From Nocardia sp. (lineage in GTDB: Bacteria; Actinomycetota; Actinomycetes; Mycobacteriales; Mycobacteriaceae), in the NCBI GenBank assembly GCA_014360565.1, contig JACIXH010000028.1, forward strand, positions 1-35,424: a DNA stretch of 35,424 nt, written 5' to 3'. Under the pieces are notes generated by a model, which did no database searches, had not been told where the DNA came from, and saw nothing but the letters and a program-made list of their open reading frames with translations. Position numbers and translations under genes: made by a program. Positions 1 through 8,149 of this stretch are shown piece after piece (the stretch's first letter is position 1; every line of letters starts with the position of its first letter).

Positions 1-22
1 AGCGGGCACCCGGCGCGGCCGG

Positions 23-277
23 TCAGGCGCGGATCACGCGCCCGCGATCGTATTCACGACCACCCCACACCCCCGACTGACCGGTCTGCGCCGCGTACTC
101 GGTGCACCCGGCGAGCAACGGGCACTCGGCGCAGATCTTGCGGGCGTAGTCGAAGTCCTGCGACGGGTACGGAAACCACGCCTCGTGGTTGGGGTCACCC
201 CGGCAGGCGGCGCGGTGCCACTGCCCCGAATCGGACAGGGTCAGCAGTTCGGTCAGTGCGAGGTCGGTGGTGGTCAC
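23..277 (-). CDS. WhiB-family iron-sulfur transcriptional regulator
   Basis: An 84-aa protein with the four WhiB cysteines (C25, C49, C52, C58; the last three in CxxCxxxxxC) followed by the GVWGG turn at residues 69-73. WhiB proteins bind a [4Fe-4S] cluster and act with the principal sigma factor as redox or NO-sensitive regulators. An open frame runs upstream to 343, but I choose the GTG at 277 because it overlaps the TGA of the HNH gene in a GTGA junction and gives the usual WhiB length. It is probably translated by coupling to the HNH gene. The short basic C-terminus has no AT-hook of the WhiB7 type. The subclass cannot be assigned from sequence alone. Confidence 0.93.
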   Translation of the reverse strand: MTTTDLALTELLTLSDSGQWHRAACRGDPNHEAWFPYPSQDFDYARKICAECPLLAGCTEYAAQTGQSGVWGGREYDRGRVIRA

Positions 278-828
278 GGCGCGTACTCCTTCCAGATTCG
301 GCGTTGCTTGCGAGCGAGCGGGTCGGGCGCCTTGGGCTCCCACAGCAGCCGCATCCCCGCCTCTTCCGGCGTGCGGTCTGCTTTTCCTGAATTACACGGC
401 CCGCAACAGGCGACGAGATTGCTCCAGGTATTGGGTCCACCCCGCGAACGTGGGCGGATGTGGTCGACGGTGTGCGCCCAGTCGGCGCAGTAGCCGCACC
501 GGTGCTTGTCGCGACGCAGTACCCCGGCCAGCGTGGCGCGACTGTCGTCACCGATCGGCGCGACGTGCGCCAGGTAGACGTAGCGCACCAGCCGGATCGT
601 CTCCGGCAACGCGATGACCAGATGCTGCGAGCGGATCGGGAACCGTGGCGCCCGCTCGATCACGGTCTCGGCGGCGCCGCTGATCAGCAGTGTCACGGCC
701 CGATCGGCGGTGATCTCGTCGAGGGCCTCGTAGCTGGCATTCAGCACGAGCACCCTCGTGTGTATCCAGGTGTCGGCAGCGGGGGCCGTCGGGTCGACGG
801 CATGACGGATCAGCATGGGAATCACCAT
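274..828 (-). CDS. HNH endonuclease
   Basis: A 184-aa protein with a C-terminal HNH nuclease domain: CGYC at residues 111-114, the catalytic VDHIRPRSRGG block (D122, H123), the central Asn in WSNLVA (N138), and a second zinc pair CxxC at 142-145. The N-terminal half has the VLVLNASYEAL block typical of the actinobacterial HNH family. It probably cuts or nicks DNA; the biological substrate is unknown. ATG at 828 has no clear ribosome-binding site, while ATG at 816 follows GGTGAT by four bases, so the start may be 816. The gene overlaps whiB by 4 bp and may follow the small frame at 874-990 in one transcript. Confidence 0.9.
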   Translation of the reverse strand: MVIPMLIRHAVDPTAPAADTWIHTRVLVLNASYEALDEITADRAVTLLISGAAETVIERAPRFPIRSQHLVIALPETIRLVRYVYLAHVAPIGDDSRATLAGVLRRDKHRCGYCADWAHTVDHIRPRSRGGPNTWSNLVACCGPCNSGKADRTPEEAGMRLLWEPKAPDPLARKQRRIWKEYAP

Positions 829-873
829 GTTTTCGAGAGAGGTGAACGTCGGGAGCGGAGCGGCTGGGGCCGG

Positions 874-990
874 TCAGGCCACGAAGTGGAGGCGGCCGGA
901 GCCATCGATATCCCGGCGCATCGCGCTGTGGACCGAATTCGCGCGGCGATAGGGCTTATCCGATTCCCGCTGTGGCGCTTGCTGTTTCAC
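874..990 (-). CDS. Possible small basic protein, 38 aa, upstream of the HNH gene
   Basis: A GTG-started frame of 38 codons lies directly behind a near-ideal ribosome-binding site (GAGGAGGAG, six bases before GTG). The peptide is hydrophilic and basic (VKQQAPQRESDKPYRRANS... ending RLHFVA), with no signal peptide or membrane segment. It ends 45 bp before the HNH start on the same strand, so the order would be small protein, HNH nuclease, WhiB. I do not recognise a family. The strong Shine-Dalgarno is the main support; without it I would not call a gene this short. Confidence 0.5.
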   Translation of the reverse strand: MKQQAPQRESDKPYRRANSVHSAMRRDIDGSGRLHFVA

Positions 991-1089
991 GGCCGTCTCC
1001 TCCTCTCGATGTGCTCGTCGGTTCTTCGCCCGATGCGGATCACCTGCGTGAAATCATGGTGGCATATCGCGTCCGGAATGTCGGCTGAT

Positions 1090-2310
1090 TTATTCGCGGC
1101 AGGCGCTCGCGCATCCCACCGGCGGGGTCGTGACGGCCGTGCGTGGGCTGCCCGTGAGCTGGGCGGACGCCCACACGGCGAACCCGGCCAGCGCGTAGAG
1201 AGCGCCGGACAGGCACGACGCCCACCATCCCCAGCGGGTGTAAGCCCAGGTCGTGGTGACCGCGCCGAGGGCCGAACCCAGCGAGTAGAAGGCCATGTAG
1301 GCGCCGATGACGCTGCCCGCGCGGTCGGGATGCGCGGTGGTCAGCAGATGCTGACTACTCACGTGCACGGCTTGGACGGCGAAGTCGAGCACCACGATGC
1401 CGACGACGAGCAGCGCGAGCGTCGATCCGGTCGGCGCGATGAGCAGCCAGGACGCGGCGAGTATCAGCAACGACCATCCGGTGATCGACTGCGCGCGACC
1501 GGCATCGGCCCACCTGCCCGCTCGACCCGCACCCAGGGCTCCGGCGAGCCCGGCCGATCCGAACAGCCCGATCTCGGTGGTGCCGAGCGACCAGGGTGGC
1601 GCACCGAGCGGCAGCGCGAGGCCACTCCACAGCGATCCGAAAGAGGCGAAGAGGAACAATGTGATCAGGCCCCGGCTCGAGAACAGTCGATCCGTGACCA
1701 CGAGCTGTCCCATCGACCGCAGAACCCGGGTGTATCGATCGGCGGATGTTCTGACGTCCCGGCCCAGGCCCCTGCGCGTGGCGACGGCGAGCCCCGCGCA
1801 CAGCACGGCGAGCACGACATAGACCGCGCGCCAGCCGAGCGTGTCACCCAGCAGTCCCGCCACGACCCGGCCGCCGAGGATGCCGATCACCACTCCTGAG
1901 GTGACGGCGCCGATATTGCGGCCGCGTTCACCGGGTGCCGAGACGGCGGCGACATAGGCGACCGACACCTGGACGACGACCGCGAAGAACCCGGCGAACG
2001 CCAGTCCGGCCACCGCGACGGTTCCGTTCGGAGCAGCGGCGGTGATCGCGGCGCCGACCGAGGTGAGTGCGAGCAGGCCGGCGATGAGTCGCCGCCGGTT
2101 CACCAGATCGCCGAGTGGCACCAGCAGAATCAGCCCGGCGAAGTAGCCGACCTGCCCGGCGGCGATCAGTGTGCCCAACGACTCCGGCGACAACCCCAAC
2201 TCGGTTCCCGCCACGGCCAGGACCGGCTGGATCGCGTAGATCGTGGACACCGCCGTGGCGCACACCGTCGCCAGCATCAGCCGCTGTGCTCGCGTGACTC
2301 CTGTCGCCAT
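1090..2310 (-). CDS. MFS transporter (drug/metabolite exporter type)
   Basis: A 406-aa integral membrane protein with about 12 hydrophobic segments in two halves. The first half has the loop 2-3 motif PLGDLVNRRR typical of the major facilitator superfamily, and the second half has GRAGRWADAGR in the equivalent loop. The start is ATG 2310 (MATGVTRAQR), preceded by GGAGG at a five-base gap; an in-frame start at 2343 would run into the regulator's control region. The gene is divergent from an HxlR regulator, a common arrangement for exporters induced by a toxic small molecule. The substrate cannot be deduced. Confidence 0.9.
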   Translation of the reverse strand: MATGVTRAQRLMLATVCATAVSTIYAIQPVLAVAGTELGLSPESLGTLIAAGQVGYFAGLILLVPLGDLVNRRRLIAGLLALTSVGAAITAAAPNGTVAVAGLAFAGFFAVVVQVSVAYVAAVSAPGERGRNIGAVTSGVVIGILGGRVVAGLLGDTLGWRAVYVVLAVLCAGLAVATRRGLGRDVRTSADRYTRVLRSMGQLVVTDRLFSSRGLITLFLFASFGSLWSGLALPLGAPPWSLGTTEIGLFGSAGLAGALGAGRAGRWADAGRAQSITGWSLLILAASWLLIAPTGSTLALLVVGIVVLDFAVQAVHVSSQHLLTTAHPDRAGSVIGAYMAFYSLGSALGAVTTTWAYTRWGWWASCLSGALYALAGFAVWASAQLTGSPRTAVTTPPVGCASACRE

Positions 2311-2396
2311 CGGACCTCCAAAAGAGTAGCAAAATGAAACCAAATCACACGGTAGGCAATAATGGTTTCGAATTGCAACTCATCAGGAGGTGGCCC
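2311..2396. promoter_or_regulatory. Divergent control region between MFS and HxlR genes with inverted repeat
   Basis: This 86-bp spacer is AT-richer than its surroundings and must hold both promoters. It contains the inverted repeat GAAACCA (2336-2342) / TGGTTTC (2363-2369), arm centres 27 bp apart. On the minus strand TTGCAA and TACCGT form a plausible -35/-10 pair for the transporter. The repeat is a candidate HxlR operator that would serve both genes. This is read from the sequence only. Confidence 0.45.
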
Positions 2397-2849
2397 ATGG
2401 CACCAGCGGCCCGTGCCGACCGCGAGTGGACCGATCCCACCTGCCCGGTCGCCAGAACCGTCGACCTGGTGGGTGACCGGTGGAGCCTGCTCATCGTGCG
2501 TGACGCCATGGACGGACCGGCTTCGTTCACCGAGTTCCGGCAGCGGCTCGGGATCGCGCGCAACATCCTCGCCGACCGTCTTCGTCGGCTCGTCGAGGAC
2601 GCCATCCTCACCACCAGCGCCACCCCGAGCGGCAAACGACACGTCTACGAGCTGACCGAGGCGGGGCAGGACTTGTTCACCACGATCCTCGCGCTACGGC
2701 AGTGGGGCGAGAGTCACGCCTTCACCGGCGACGAGCCCCGCTCCACGCTCGTGGACGGCGACGGCCTGCCCCTCGCCGCGCTGCGCCCGCGCAGTGTGTC
2801 CGGAGCGTCGGTCACCGCGGCGACCACCGCAGTGCGGCGCGTCGGCTAG
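2397..2849 (+). CDS. HxlR-family winged-helix regulator
   Basis: A 150-aa protein with the HxlR layout: CPVARTVDLVGDRWSLLIVRDAM near the N-terminus, then SFTEFRQRLGIARNILADRLRRL as the recognition region and a wing ending in YELTEAGQDL. Family members sense aldehydes, quinones or electrophiles through the N-terminal Cys and usually control a neighbouring gene, here most likely the divergent MFS exporter. The start is ATG 2397 behind AGGAGG; an in-frame ATG at 2334 lies in the control region and lacks a ribosome-binding site. Confidence 0.93.
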   Translation: MAPAARADREWTDPTCPVARTVDLVGDRWSLLIVRDAMDGPASFTEFRQRLGIARNILADRLRRLVEDAILTTSATPSGKRHVYELTEAGQDLFTTILALRQWGESHAFTGDEPRSTLVDGDGLPLAALRPRSVSGASVTAATTAVRRVG

Positions 2850-2896
2850 CGACAGCAGGCGGGCGTGTCCGCGGCGAGCGGCGCGAGTCGGCTGAT

Positions 2897-4450
2897 CTAG
2901 GCCCGGTCGGCGGCGACGAGTTCGGCGCAGCGTTCGCCGACGAGCATCACGGTGATGTTCGGGTTGACCGTGGTGTGCGCGGGGAACACCGAGGCGTCGG
3001 CGACGCGCAGGGCCTTGACGCCCTTGACGCGCAGCTCGGGGTCCAGCGGGCTCATCGGGTCGTCGAGCGCGCCCATCCGGACCGTGCCCACCGGGTGGTA
3101 GACGGTGTTGTGGGTCCGGCGGACGTAGTCGGCCAGTTCGGCGTCGGTCTGCGCGTCCGGCCCCGGATACAGCTCGCGCGCGACCCAATCCGACAGCGGC
3201 GCGGCCGCGGCGATCTCGCGCGCCTTGCGCAGACCGGCGATCATCACCCGCATATCGTGGCCCTCGGGGTCGGTGAAGTAGCGCGGGTCCACCATCGGCT
3301 TGTCCCGGAAGTCGCGCGAGCGCAATCGCACGCTGCCGCGTGATCGAGCCTGGGTGACGTTCGGGGTCAGGCAGAAGGTGTTCTCGGCGGTCGGATACCC
3401 CTGCCGCAGCGTGTGCATGTCGAAGGGGACGCTGCCGTAGTGCATCATCAGATCCGGCCGGTCGAGGCCGTCCTCGGTCGCAGTGAAGATCCCGGCCTCC
3501 CACCACTGGGTGGAGTCGCGCACCATCGGTCGCGTCGTCTCGAAGCCGATCACGCCCTCCGGGTGGTCTTGCAGGTTCGCGCCGACCCCGGGAGAGTCGA
3601 CGATCACTTCGATGCCGTTCTCGCGCAGGTGAACCGTGGGTCCGATGCCCGAGAGCATGAGCAGCTTCGGTGAGTCGATCGCACCCGCGCAGACGATCAC
3701 CTCACGCTCGGCGGTGATCCGGGTGGTACGGCCGAACGCGTTGTCGGTGATGTCGACCCCGACGGCCCGCCCGTTCTCGATCACGACCTTCTTGGCCCAC
3801 GCGCCTGTCCGGACGGTGAGGTTCGGCCGGTCGAGATGGGGGTGCAGATAGCTGACCGACGACGACGAGCGCGTCCCATCGGAGCGCCGGTTGATCTGAA
3901 AGAAGTTGGCGCCGTTGACGACTGTGTGCCCCGCGTTGAAATCCGCGCGCGGGATACCGACCGCCTCGCAGGCGTCGAGCAAGGCCACGCCGCACGGATC
4001 GTTCGGCGGCACCGTCATGATGTGCACCGGGCCGCCGCGCCCGTGGTGCTCGCCGGGGGCATCGTTGGTCTCGATCCGCGGATACAGCCGATACACCGAA
4101 TCCGCACCCCACCCGGTGGCGCCGTGCTCATGTTCCCAGGAGTCCAGGTCCTCACGCGGCGCCCAGAACGCGATGCAGCTGTTGTGCGACGAGCAGCCAC
4201 CGAGCACCTTGGCGCGGGCGTGGCGCATGAACGAATTGCCGTTCTCCTGCGGCTCGATGGGGTAATCCCAGTCGTAGCCCGATTCCAGCAGTTCCATCCA
4301 GCGATCGAGTCGAAGGACGGCCGGGTCGCCGACATCGGAGGGTCCCGCTTCGAGCAGGCAGACCGTCACCGACGGGTCCTCGGACAACCGCGACGCCACG
4401 GCCGCCCCCGCGGAACCGCCGCCGACGATCACGTAGTCGTATGCGCTCAC
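2897..4450 (-). CDS. betA: GMC-family FAD oxidoreductase, choline dehydrogenase-like
   Basis: A 517-aa flavoenzyme with the N-terminal FAD motif VIVGGGSAGAAVASRLSE, the GMC segment GAIDSPKLLMLSGIGP, and the C-terminal active site: His in YHPVGTVRMG and Asn in TTVNPNITVM. The length matches BetA. In this context it should oxidise choline to betaine aldehyde, feeding the dehydrogenase encoded just upstream, with which it shares a 4-bp GTGA overlap (GTG start at 4450). GMC enzymes vary widely in substrate, so the choline assignment rests mainly on the flanking betaine aldehyde dehydrogenase and BCCT transporter. Confidence 0.88.
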   Translation of the reverse strand: MSAYDYVIVGGGSAGAAVASRLSEDPSVTVCLLEAGPSDVGDPAVLRLDRWMELLESGYDWDYPIEPQENGNSFMRHARAKVLGGCSSHNSCIAFWAPREDLDSWEHEHGATGWGADSVYRLYPRIETNDAPGEHHGRGGPVHIMTVPPNDPCGVALLDACEAVGIPRADFNAGHTVVNGANFFQINRRSDGTRSSSSVSYLHPHLDRPNLTVRTGAWAKKVVIENGRAVGVDITDNAFGRTTRITAEREVIVCAGAIDSPKLLMLSGIGPTVHLRENGIEVIVDSPGVGANLQDHPEGVIGFETTRPMVRDSTQWWEAGIFTATEDGLDRPDLMMHYGSVPFDMHTLRQGYPTAENTFCLTPNVTQARSRGSVRLRSRDFRDKPMVDPRYFTDPEGHDMRVMIAGLRKAREIAAAAPLSDWVARELYPGPDAQTDAELADYVRRTHNTVYHPVGTVRMGALDDPMSPLDPELRVKGVKALRVADASVFPAHTTVNPNITVMLVGERCAELVAADRA

Positions 4451-5961
4451 CGCTGTTCCTCCCGATCGGCGAACCAGCCGGTGACGCCCGGCCGGAGGTT
4501 CTCGTAGACGTGCTTGGCCTCGCGATACTCGTGCAGCCCGGACGGTCCGAGCTCACGACCGACACCGGAGCGACCGAAACCGCCCCACTCGGCCTGCGGC
4601 AGATACGGCCCGAAGTCGTTGACCCACACCGTGCCGTGCCGCAGCCGGGCCGCGACCCGGCGGGCCCGCGCGGCGTCAGCGGACCAGACAGCGCCCGCGA
4701 GGCCGTACTCGGTGTCGTTGGCGATCTCGACGGCCTCGTCCTCGGTGGTGAACGTTTCCACGGTGACGGTGGGTCCGAAGGCTTCGTCGTGCACGCATGC
4801 CATCGCGCGGGTCGCGCTGTCGATGACCGTGGGCAGGTAGAACCAGCCGTCGTCGAGGTGCCCGGATCCCATGTCGCCGGTGGCGAACGCACCGCCGGTG
4901 CGGATGACGGCACCGTCGGCGCGGGCCTGCTCGACGTAGGCGTTCACCTTGTCGCGGTGGGCGGCCGAGATCAGCGGTCCGGTTTCGGTGCCCTCGGCGA
5001 AGGGCAACCCGAGGCGGATCTGCTCGGCGCGGCGGACCAGCTCGTCGACGAATCGGTCGTGTGCCGATTCCTCGACGACCAGGCGCGCGCCCGCCGAACA
5101 CACCTGCCCCGAGTGCAGGAAGGCGGCGTTGAGCGCGTTGTCGACACTCGCGGCCAGCCTTTCCGCGGTGTCGCAGGCGTCGGCGAAGATCACGTTGGGG
5201 TTCTTGCCGCCCAGCTCGAGGGCCACCTTCTTCACCGTGGCCGCAGCCTCGCGCGCGATGATCCTGCCGGTGGCCAGCCCGCCGGTGAACGAGACCAGGT
5301 CGACATCGGGGTGTTCCGACAGCGGGGCACCCGCGGTGGGGCCTGCTCCGAGTACCAGATTGGCCACTCCGGCCGGGACCTCGAGCTCGTCGAGCACCGA
5401 CATCAGCAGGATCGCGGTGTGTGGAGTCAGCTCGGCCGGTTTGAGCACGAAGGTGTTGCCCGCCGCCAACGCGGGCGCGACCTTCCAGGCCGCTTGCAGC
5501 AGCGGGTAGTTCCACGGCGTGATCAGCCCGCACACGCCGACCGGCTCGTAGACGATGCGGGAGTCGATATCGGGCGAGCCCGCGTCGACCACCCGGCCCG
5601 CGTCGTCGGCGGCGAGCTTGCCGAAATACCGGAAGCAGTTCGCGATGTCGGACATATCGATGTCCGACTCGTACGGGCGCTTGCCGGTATCGAGGGTCTC
5701 GGCGCCGACGAACTCCTCGCGCCGGTCGTCGATCGCGGCGGCTACCCGCAGCAGCAGGTCGCCGCGTTCGGCGGCTGACGTGGACCGCCACGGGCCCAGG
5801 TCGAAGGCGCGCCGGGCCGCGGCAATGGCCGCGACGGTGTCGTCCGCGTCGGCCTCGGCCACCACACCGACGACGGAATCATCGGCTGGACAGCGTATTT
5901 CGCGGGTCTTGCCGGAGGCGGCCGCCCGCCAGATGCCATCGATGTAGAGGGTCTCGGTCAT
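4447..5961 (-). CDS. betB: Betaine aldehyde dehydrogenase-like NAD(P)-dependent ALDH
   Basis: A 504-aa aldehyde dehydrogenase. Catalytic residues are visible: N151 in TPWNYP, E249 in ALELGGKNP, and the nucleophile C288 in SGQVCSAG. It should oxidise betaine aldehyde to glycine betaine, the second step after the GMC enzyme. The start is ATG 5961 (MTETLYIDG) with AAGGGA upstream; an in-frame start at 6186 would sit inside the transporter gene. It lies 10 bp downstream of the BCCT gene and overlaps the GMC gene, so the three are probably one transcript. Confidence 0.9.
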   Translation of the reverse strand: MTETLYIDGIWRAAASGKTREIRCPADDSVVGVVAEADADDTVAAIAAARRAFDLGPWRSTSAAERGDLLLRVAAAIDDRREEFVGAETLDTGKRPYESDIDMSDIANCFRYFGKLAADDAGRVVDAGSPDIDSRIVYEPVGVCGLITPWNYPLLQAAWKVAPALAAGNTFVLKPAELTPHTAILLMSVLDELEVPAGVANLVLGAGPTAGAPLSEHPDVDLVSFTGGLATGRIIAREAAATVKKVALELGGKNPNVIFADACDTAERLAASVDNALNAAFLHSGQVCSAGARLVVEESAHDRFVDELVRRAEQIRLGLPFAEGTETGPLISAAHRDKVNAYVEQARADGAVIRTGGAFATGDMGSGHLDDGWFYLPTVIDSATRAMACVHDEAFGPTVTVETFTTEDEAVEIANDTEYGLAGAVWSADAARARRVAARLRHGTVWVNDFGPYLPQAEWGGFGRSGVGRELGPSGLHEYREAKHVYENLRPGVTGWFADREEQR

Positions 5962-5971
5962 GAATGTCCCT

Positions 5972-8107
5972 TCACAGGTCGCTGTCGGTGCTTGCTTCGG
6001 GGTCGTGGTGATCGGTGGCCGCGCGCCGCAGATGCAGGTAGCCCAGATGGCGTTCGTACTGGTCGAGGATGTCGCCGATCGTCTGTTCTCGGGTGTAGCC
6101 GTTGAGCGAGTACCCCTGCGAGCCCTCCGCGAGATAGACCTCGCACCGGAAGTAGCGGTCGCCGGAGCGCTGGGCGAGCACGGCATAGTTCGGCGCGGGC
6201 GCCGAGACCGGGTACACGCCGTATTCGAACCGGGGTTCGTTGGCCTGGTCGACGATCAGCCGGGGCGAGGGCAGACCTTCGCTGCTGCCCGATTCGTCGA
6301 CTGTCGCGGTGACGCCCATCTTCTCGAATTCGACGGAGACCTCGCGCATCGCCGGGATCACGGTGTTGGTCACGAACTTGCGGGTCGCCGCCGGACCGGG
6401 GTAGTGGATGGTGCCGATCAGCCTGCGCCGCCAACTCGTCTGTTCGCTGGGACCGCGCCCGGCGGCGATGGCATTGGGCAGGGCGGCGCGGTAGCTGTCG
6501 GTCTTGTACGACTCGTTGTGCAGGGCGCGCAGCAACGCGATGCCGATGAGCGCCAGCACGAACGAGAACGGCAACCCCATGATGATGGTCGCGTTCTGCA
6601 ACGTTGTGATGGATCCGCCCGAGCCGGCGAACAGCATCGACAAGGTGAGCACGCCGATCGCGGCCGACCAGAAGATCCGGGTTCCGCGCGCGCAGTCGGC
6701 CATCGGGTCGGGCAACCTCGAGGTGAAATTGCCCATGACCAGCGAGCCGGAGTCCGCGCTGGTCACATAGAACAGCAGGCCGGTGATGGTCGCGATGCCG
6801 AGCAGCAGTGTCGCACCGGGATACTGTTCGAGCAGCGAGTAGAAGCCCAATTCCGCTCTGGCAGCGGTCTGTTCGGCGAAGTCTTTGTCGCCTCTGGCGA
6901 CATCGAGGGCACTGTTGCCGAAAACCGAGATCCACAGCACGGTGAAGCTGAACGGCACGACGAGCACACCGAAGATGAACTGACGCAGGGTGCGCCCCCG
7001 CGAGATCCGCGCGAGGAACAGCCCGACGAACGGCGCCCAGGCCACCCACCACGCCCAGAAGAACAGGGTCCAGCTGTCGAGCCAGGTGGAGGGCTCATTG
7101 GCGGTCTCCGGGTTGCGTTCCCACGCGAAGGTATCAAGGGTGCGATCCAGGAAAGTCGACAGGTAGTCGCCCGCGTTCTGGGTGAAGCCGTTGAGCAGGA
7201 AGTCGGTGCGGCCCGCGAGCAGGATGTAGATCAGCAGCGCGATCGCCATGATCACATTGAGCTCCGACAAGCGCCGGATGCCTTTGTCGACGCCGGTGGT
7301 CGCCGAAATGGTGGTGATCGCGACAGACAGTGCGATGAGCCCGATCTGGGCGGCCTTGCCCTGGGAGATGCCGAACAGTTCGTGCAGCCCGTAGTTGAGC
7401 TGGACGATGCCGATGCCCAGTGAGGTGGCGATGCCGAAGATCGTGCCGAGCACCGCGGCCACGTCGATCGCGTCGCCCCATCGGCCGTGCACGCGTTTGC
7501 CGAAGATCGGGTACAACGCCGCCCTGATCGTGAGCGGCAGATTGTGCCGGAACGCGAAGTAGGCCAGGGCGCTGCCCATCAGCGCGTACATCGCCCAGCC
7601 GGTGATGCCGTAATGGAAGATCGTCCAGGTCACCGCGTCGCGGGCGGTCTGATCGGTCTCGGCCGGGCCCGTCGGTGGGTGCAGGTAGTTGTAGACCGGT
7701 TCGGCGACGGAGAAGAACATCAGGTCGATGCCGATGCCCGCGGCGAACAGCATCGAGGTCCAGGAGAACAGGCTGTACTCGGGCCGTGACTCCTCCGGCC
7801 CGAGCCGGTAGCGGCCGTATCTGCTGGCGCCGAGGAAGATGACGAGCCCGAGAATGAGGGTCGCGAGCAGGAAGTACCACCAGCCGAACCAGGTCGAGAT
7901 GAAGGTCTTCACCTCGCCGACCACGCTCTCGGCGCTCGACGGCGAGGCCAGCGCCCAGATCGCGAATGCCAGCACCGCCCCCGCGGCGGTCAGGAACACC
8001 GGTTTGTTGACCGAGCGCACGTCGGCCACCGGATGTACCGGGGCCACCTCCTGCGGGGTCTCGGTAGGTGTTCGGTCCGAACTCTCGTTGTCCCCGGCGC
8101 CACCCAT
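5972..8107 (-). CDS. betT: BCCT-family choline/betaine transporter (BetT-like)
   Basis: A 711-aa membrane protein of the betaine-choline-carnitine transporter family. It carries GIGIDLMFFSVAEPVYNY in the substrate/ion region and the Trp-rich signature WTLFFWAWWVAWAPFVGLF followed by the RISRGRTLRQF loop. There are about 12 membrane spans, then a long soluble C-terminal domain of roughly 180 residues as in BetT-type choline symporters, where it helps osmoregulation. It would import choline for the two enzymes encoded immediately downstream. ATG 8107 is the first start, but it has no convincing ribosome-binding site and follows a hairpin. Confidence 0.92.
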   Translation of the reverse strand: MGGAGDNESSDRTPTETPQEVAPVHPVADVRSVNKPVFLTAAGAVLAFAIWALASPSSAESVVGEVKTFISTWFGWWYFLLATLILGLVIFLGASRYGRYRLGPEESRPEYSLFSWTSMLFAAGIGIDLMFFSVAEPVYNYLHPPTGPAETDQTARDAVTWTIFHYGITGWAMYALMGSALAYFAFRHNLPLTIRAALYPIFGKRVHGRWGDAIDVAAVLGTIFGIATSLGIGIVQLNYGLHELFGISQGKAAQIGLIALSVAITTISATTGVDKGIRRLSELNVIMAIALLIYILLAGRTDFLLNGFTQNAGDYLSTFLDRTLDTFAWERNPETANEPSTWLDSWTLFFWAWWVAWAPFVGLFLARISRGRTLRQFIFGVLVVPFSFTVLWISVFGNSALDVARGDKDFAEQTAARAELGFYSLLEQYPGATLLLGIATITGLLFYVTSADSGSLVMGNFTSRLPDPMADCARGTRIFWSAAIGVLTLSMLFAGSGGSITTLQNATIIMGLPFSFVLALIGIALLRALHNESYKTDSYRAALPNAIAAGRGPSEQTSWRRRLIGTIHYPGPAATRKFVTNTVIPAMREVSVEFEKMGVTATVDESGSSEGLPSPRLIVDQANEPRFEYGVYPVSAPAPNYAVLAQRSGDRYFRCEVYLAEGSQGYSLNGYTREQTIGDILDQYERHLGYLHLRRAATDHHDPEASTDSDL

Positions 8108-8108
8108 A

Positions 8109-8132
8109 CGCCGCAGGGTAGTTCCTGCGGCG
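8109..8132 (-). terminator. Hairpin between acyl-CoA dehydrogenase and BCCT gene
   Basis: A perfect 9-bp stem (CGCCGCAGG / CCTGCGGCG) with a 6-nt loop fills the 42-bp spacer just before the transporter start. It has no U-tract. It could be an intrinsic terminator or attenuator separating the TetR-dehydrogenase transcript from the choline genes, or a structure that limits transporter translation. Confidence 0.5.
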
Positions 8133-8149
8133 CCCCGGATCGTGGATCT

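Noticed and set aside
460..1899. Long rightward open frame across the HNH and MFS genes
   Set aside because: It is Arg/Gly-rich shadow sequence opposite two well-supported genes.
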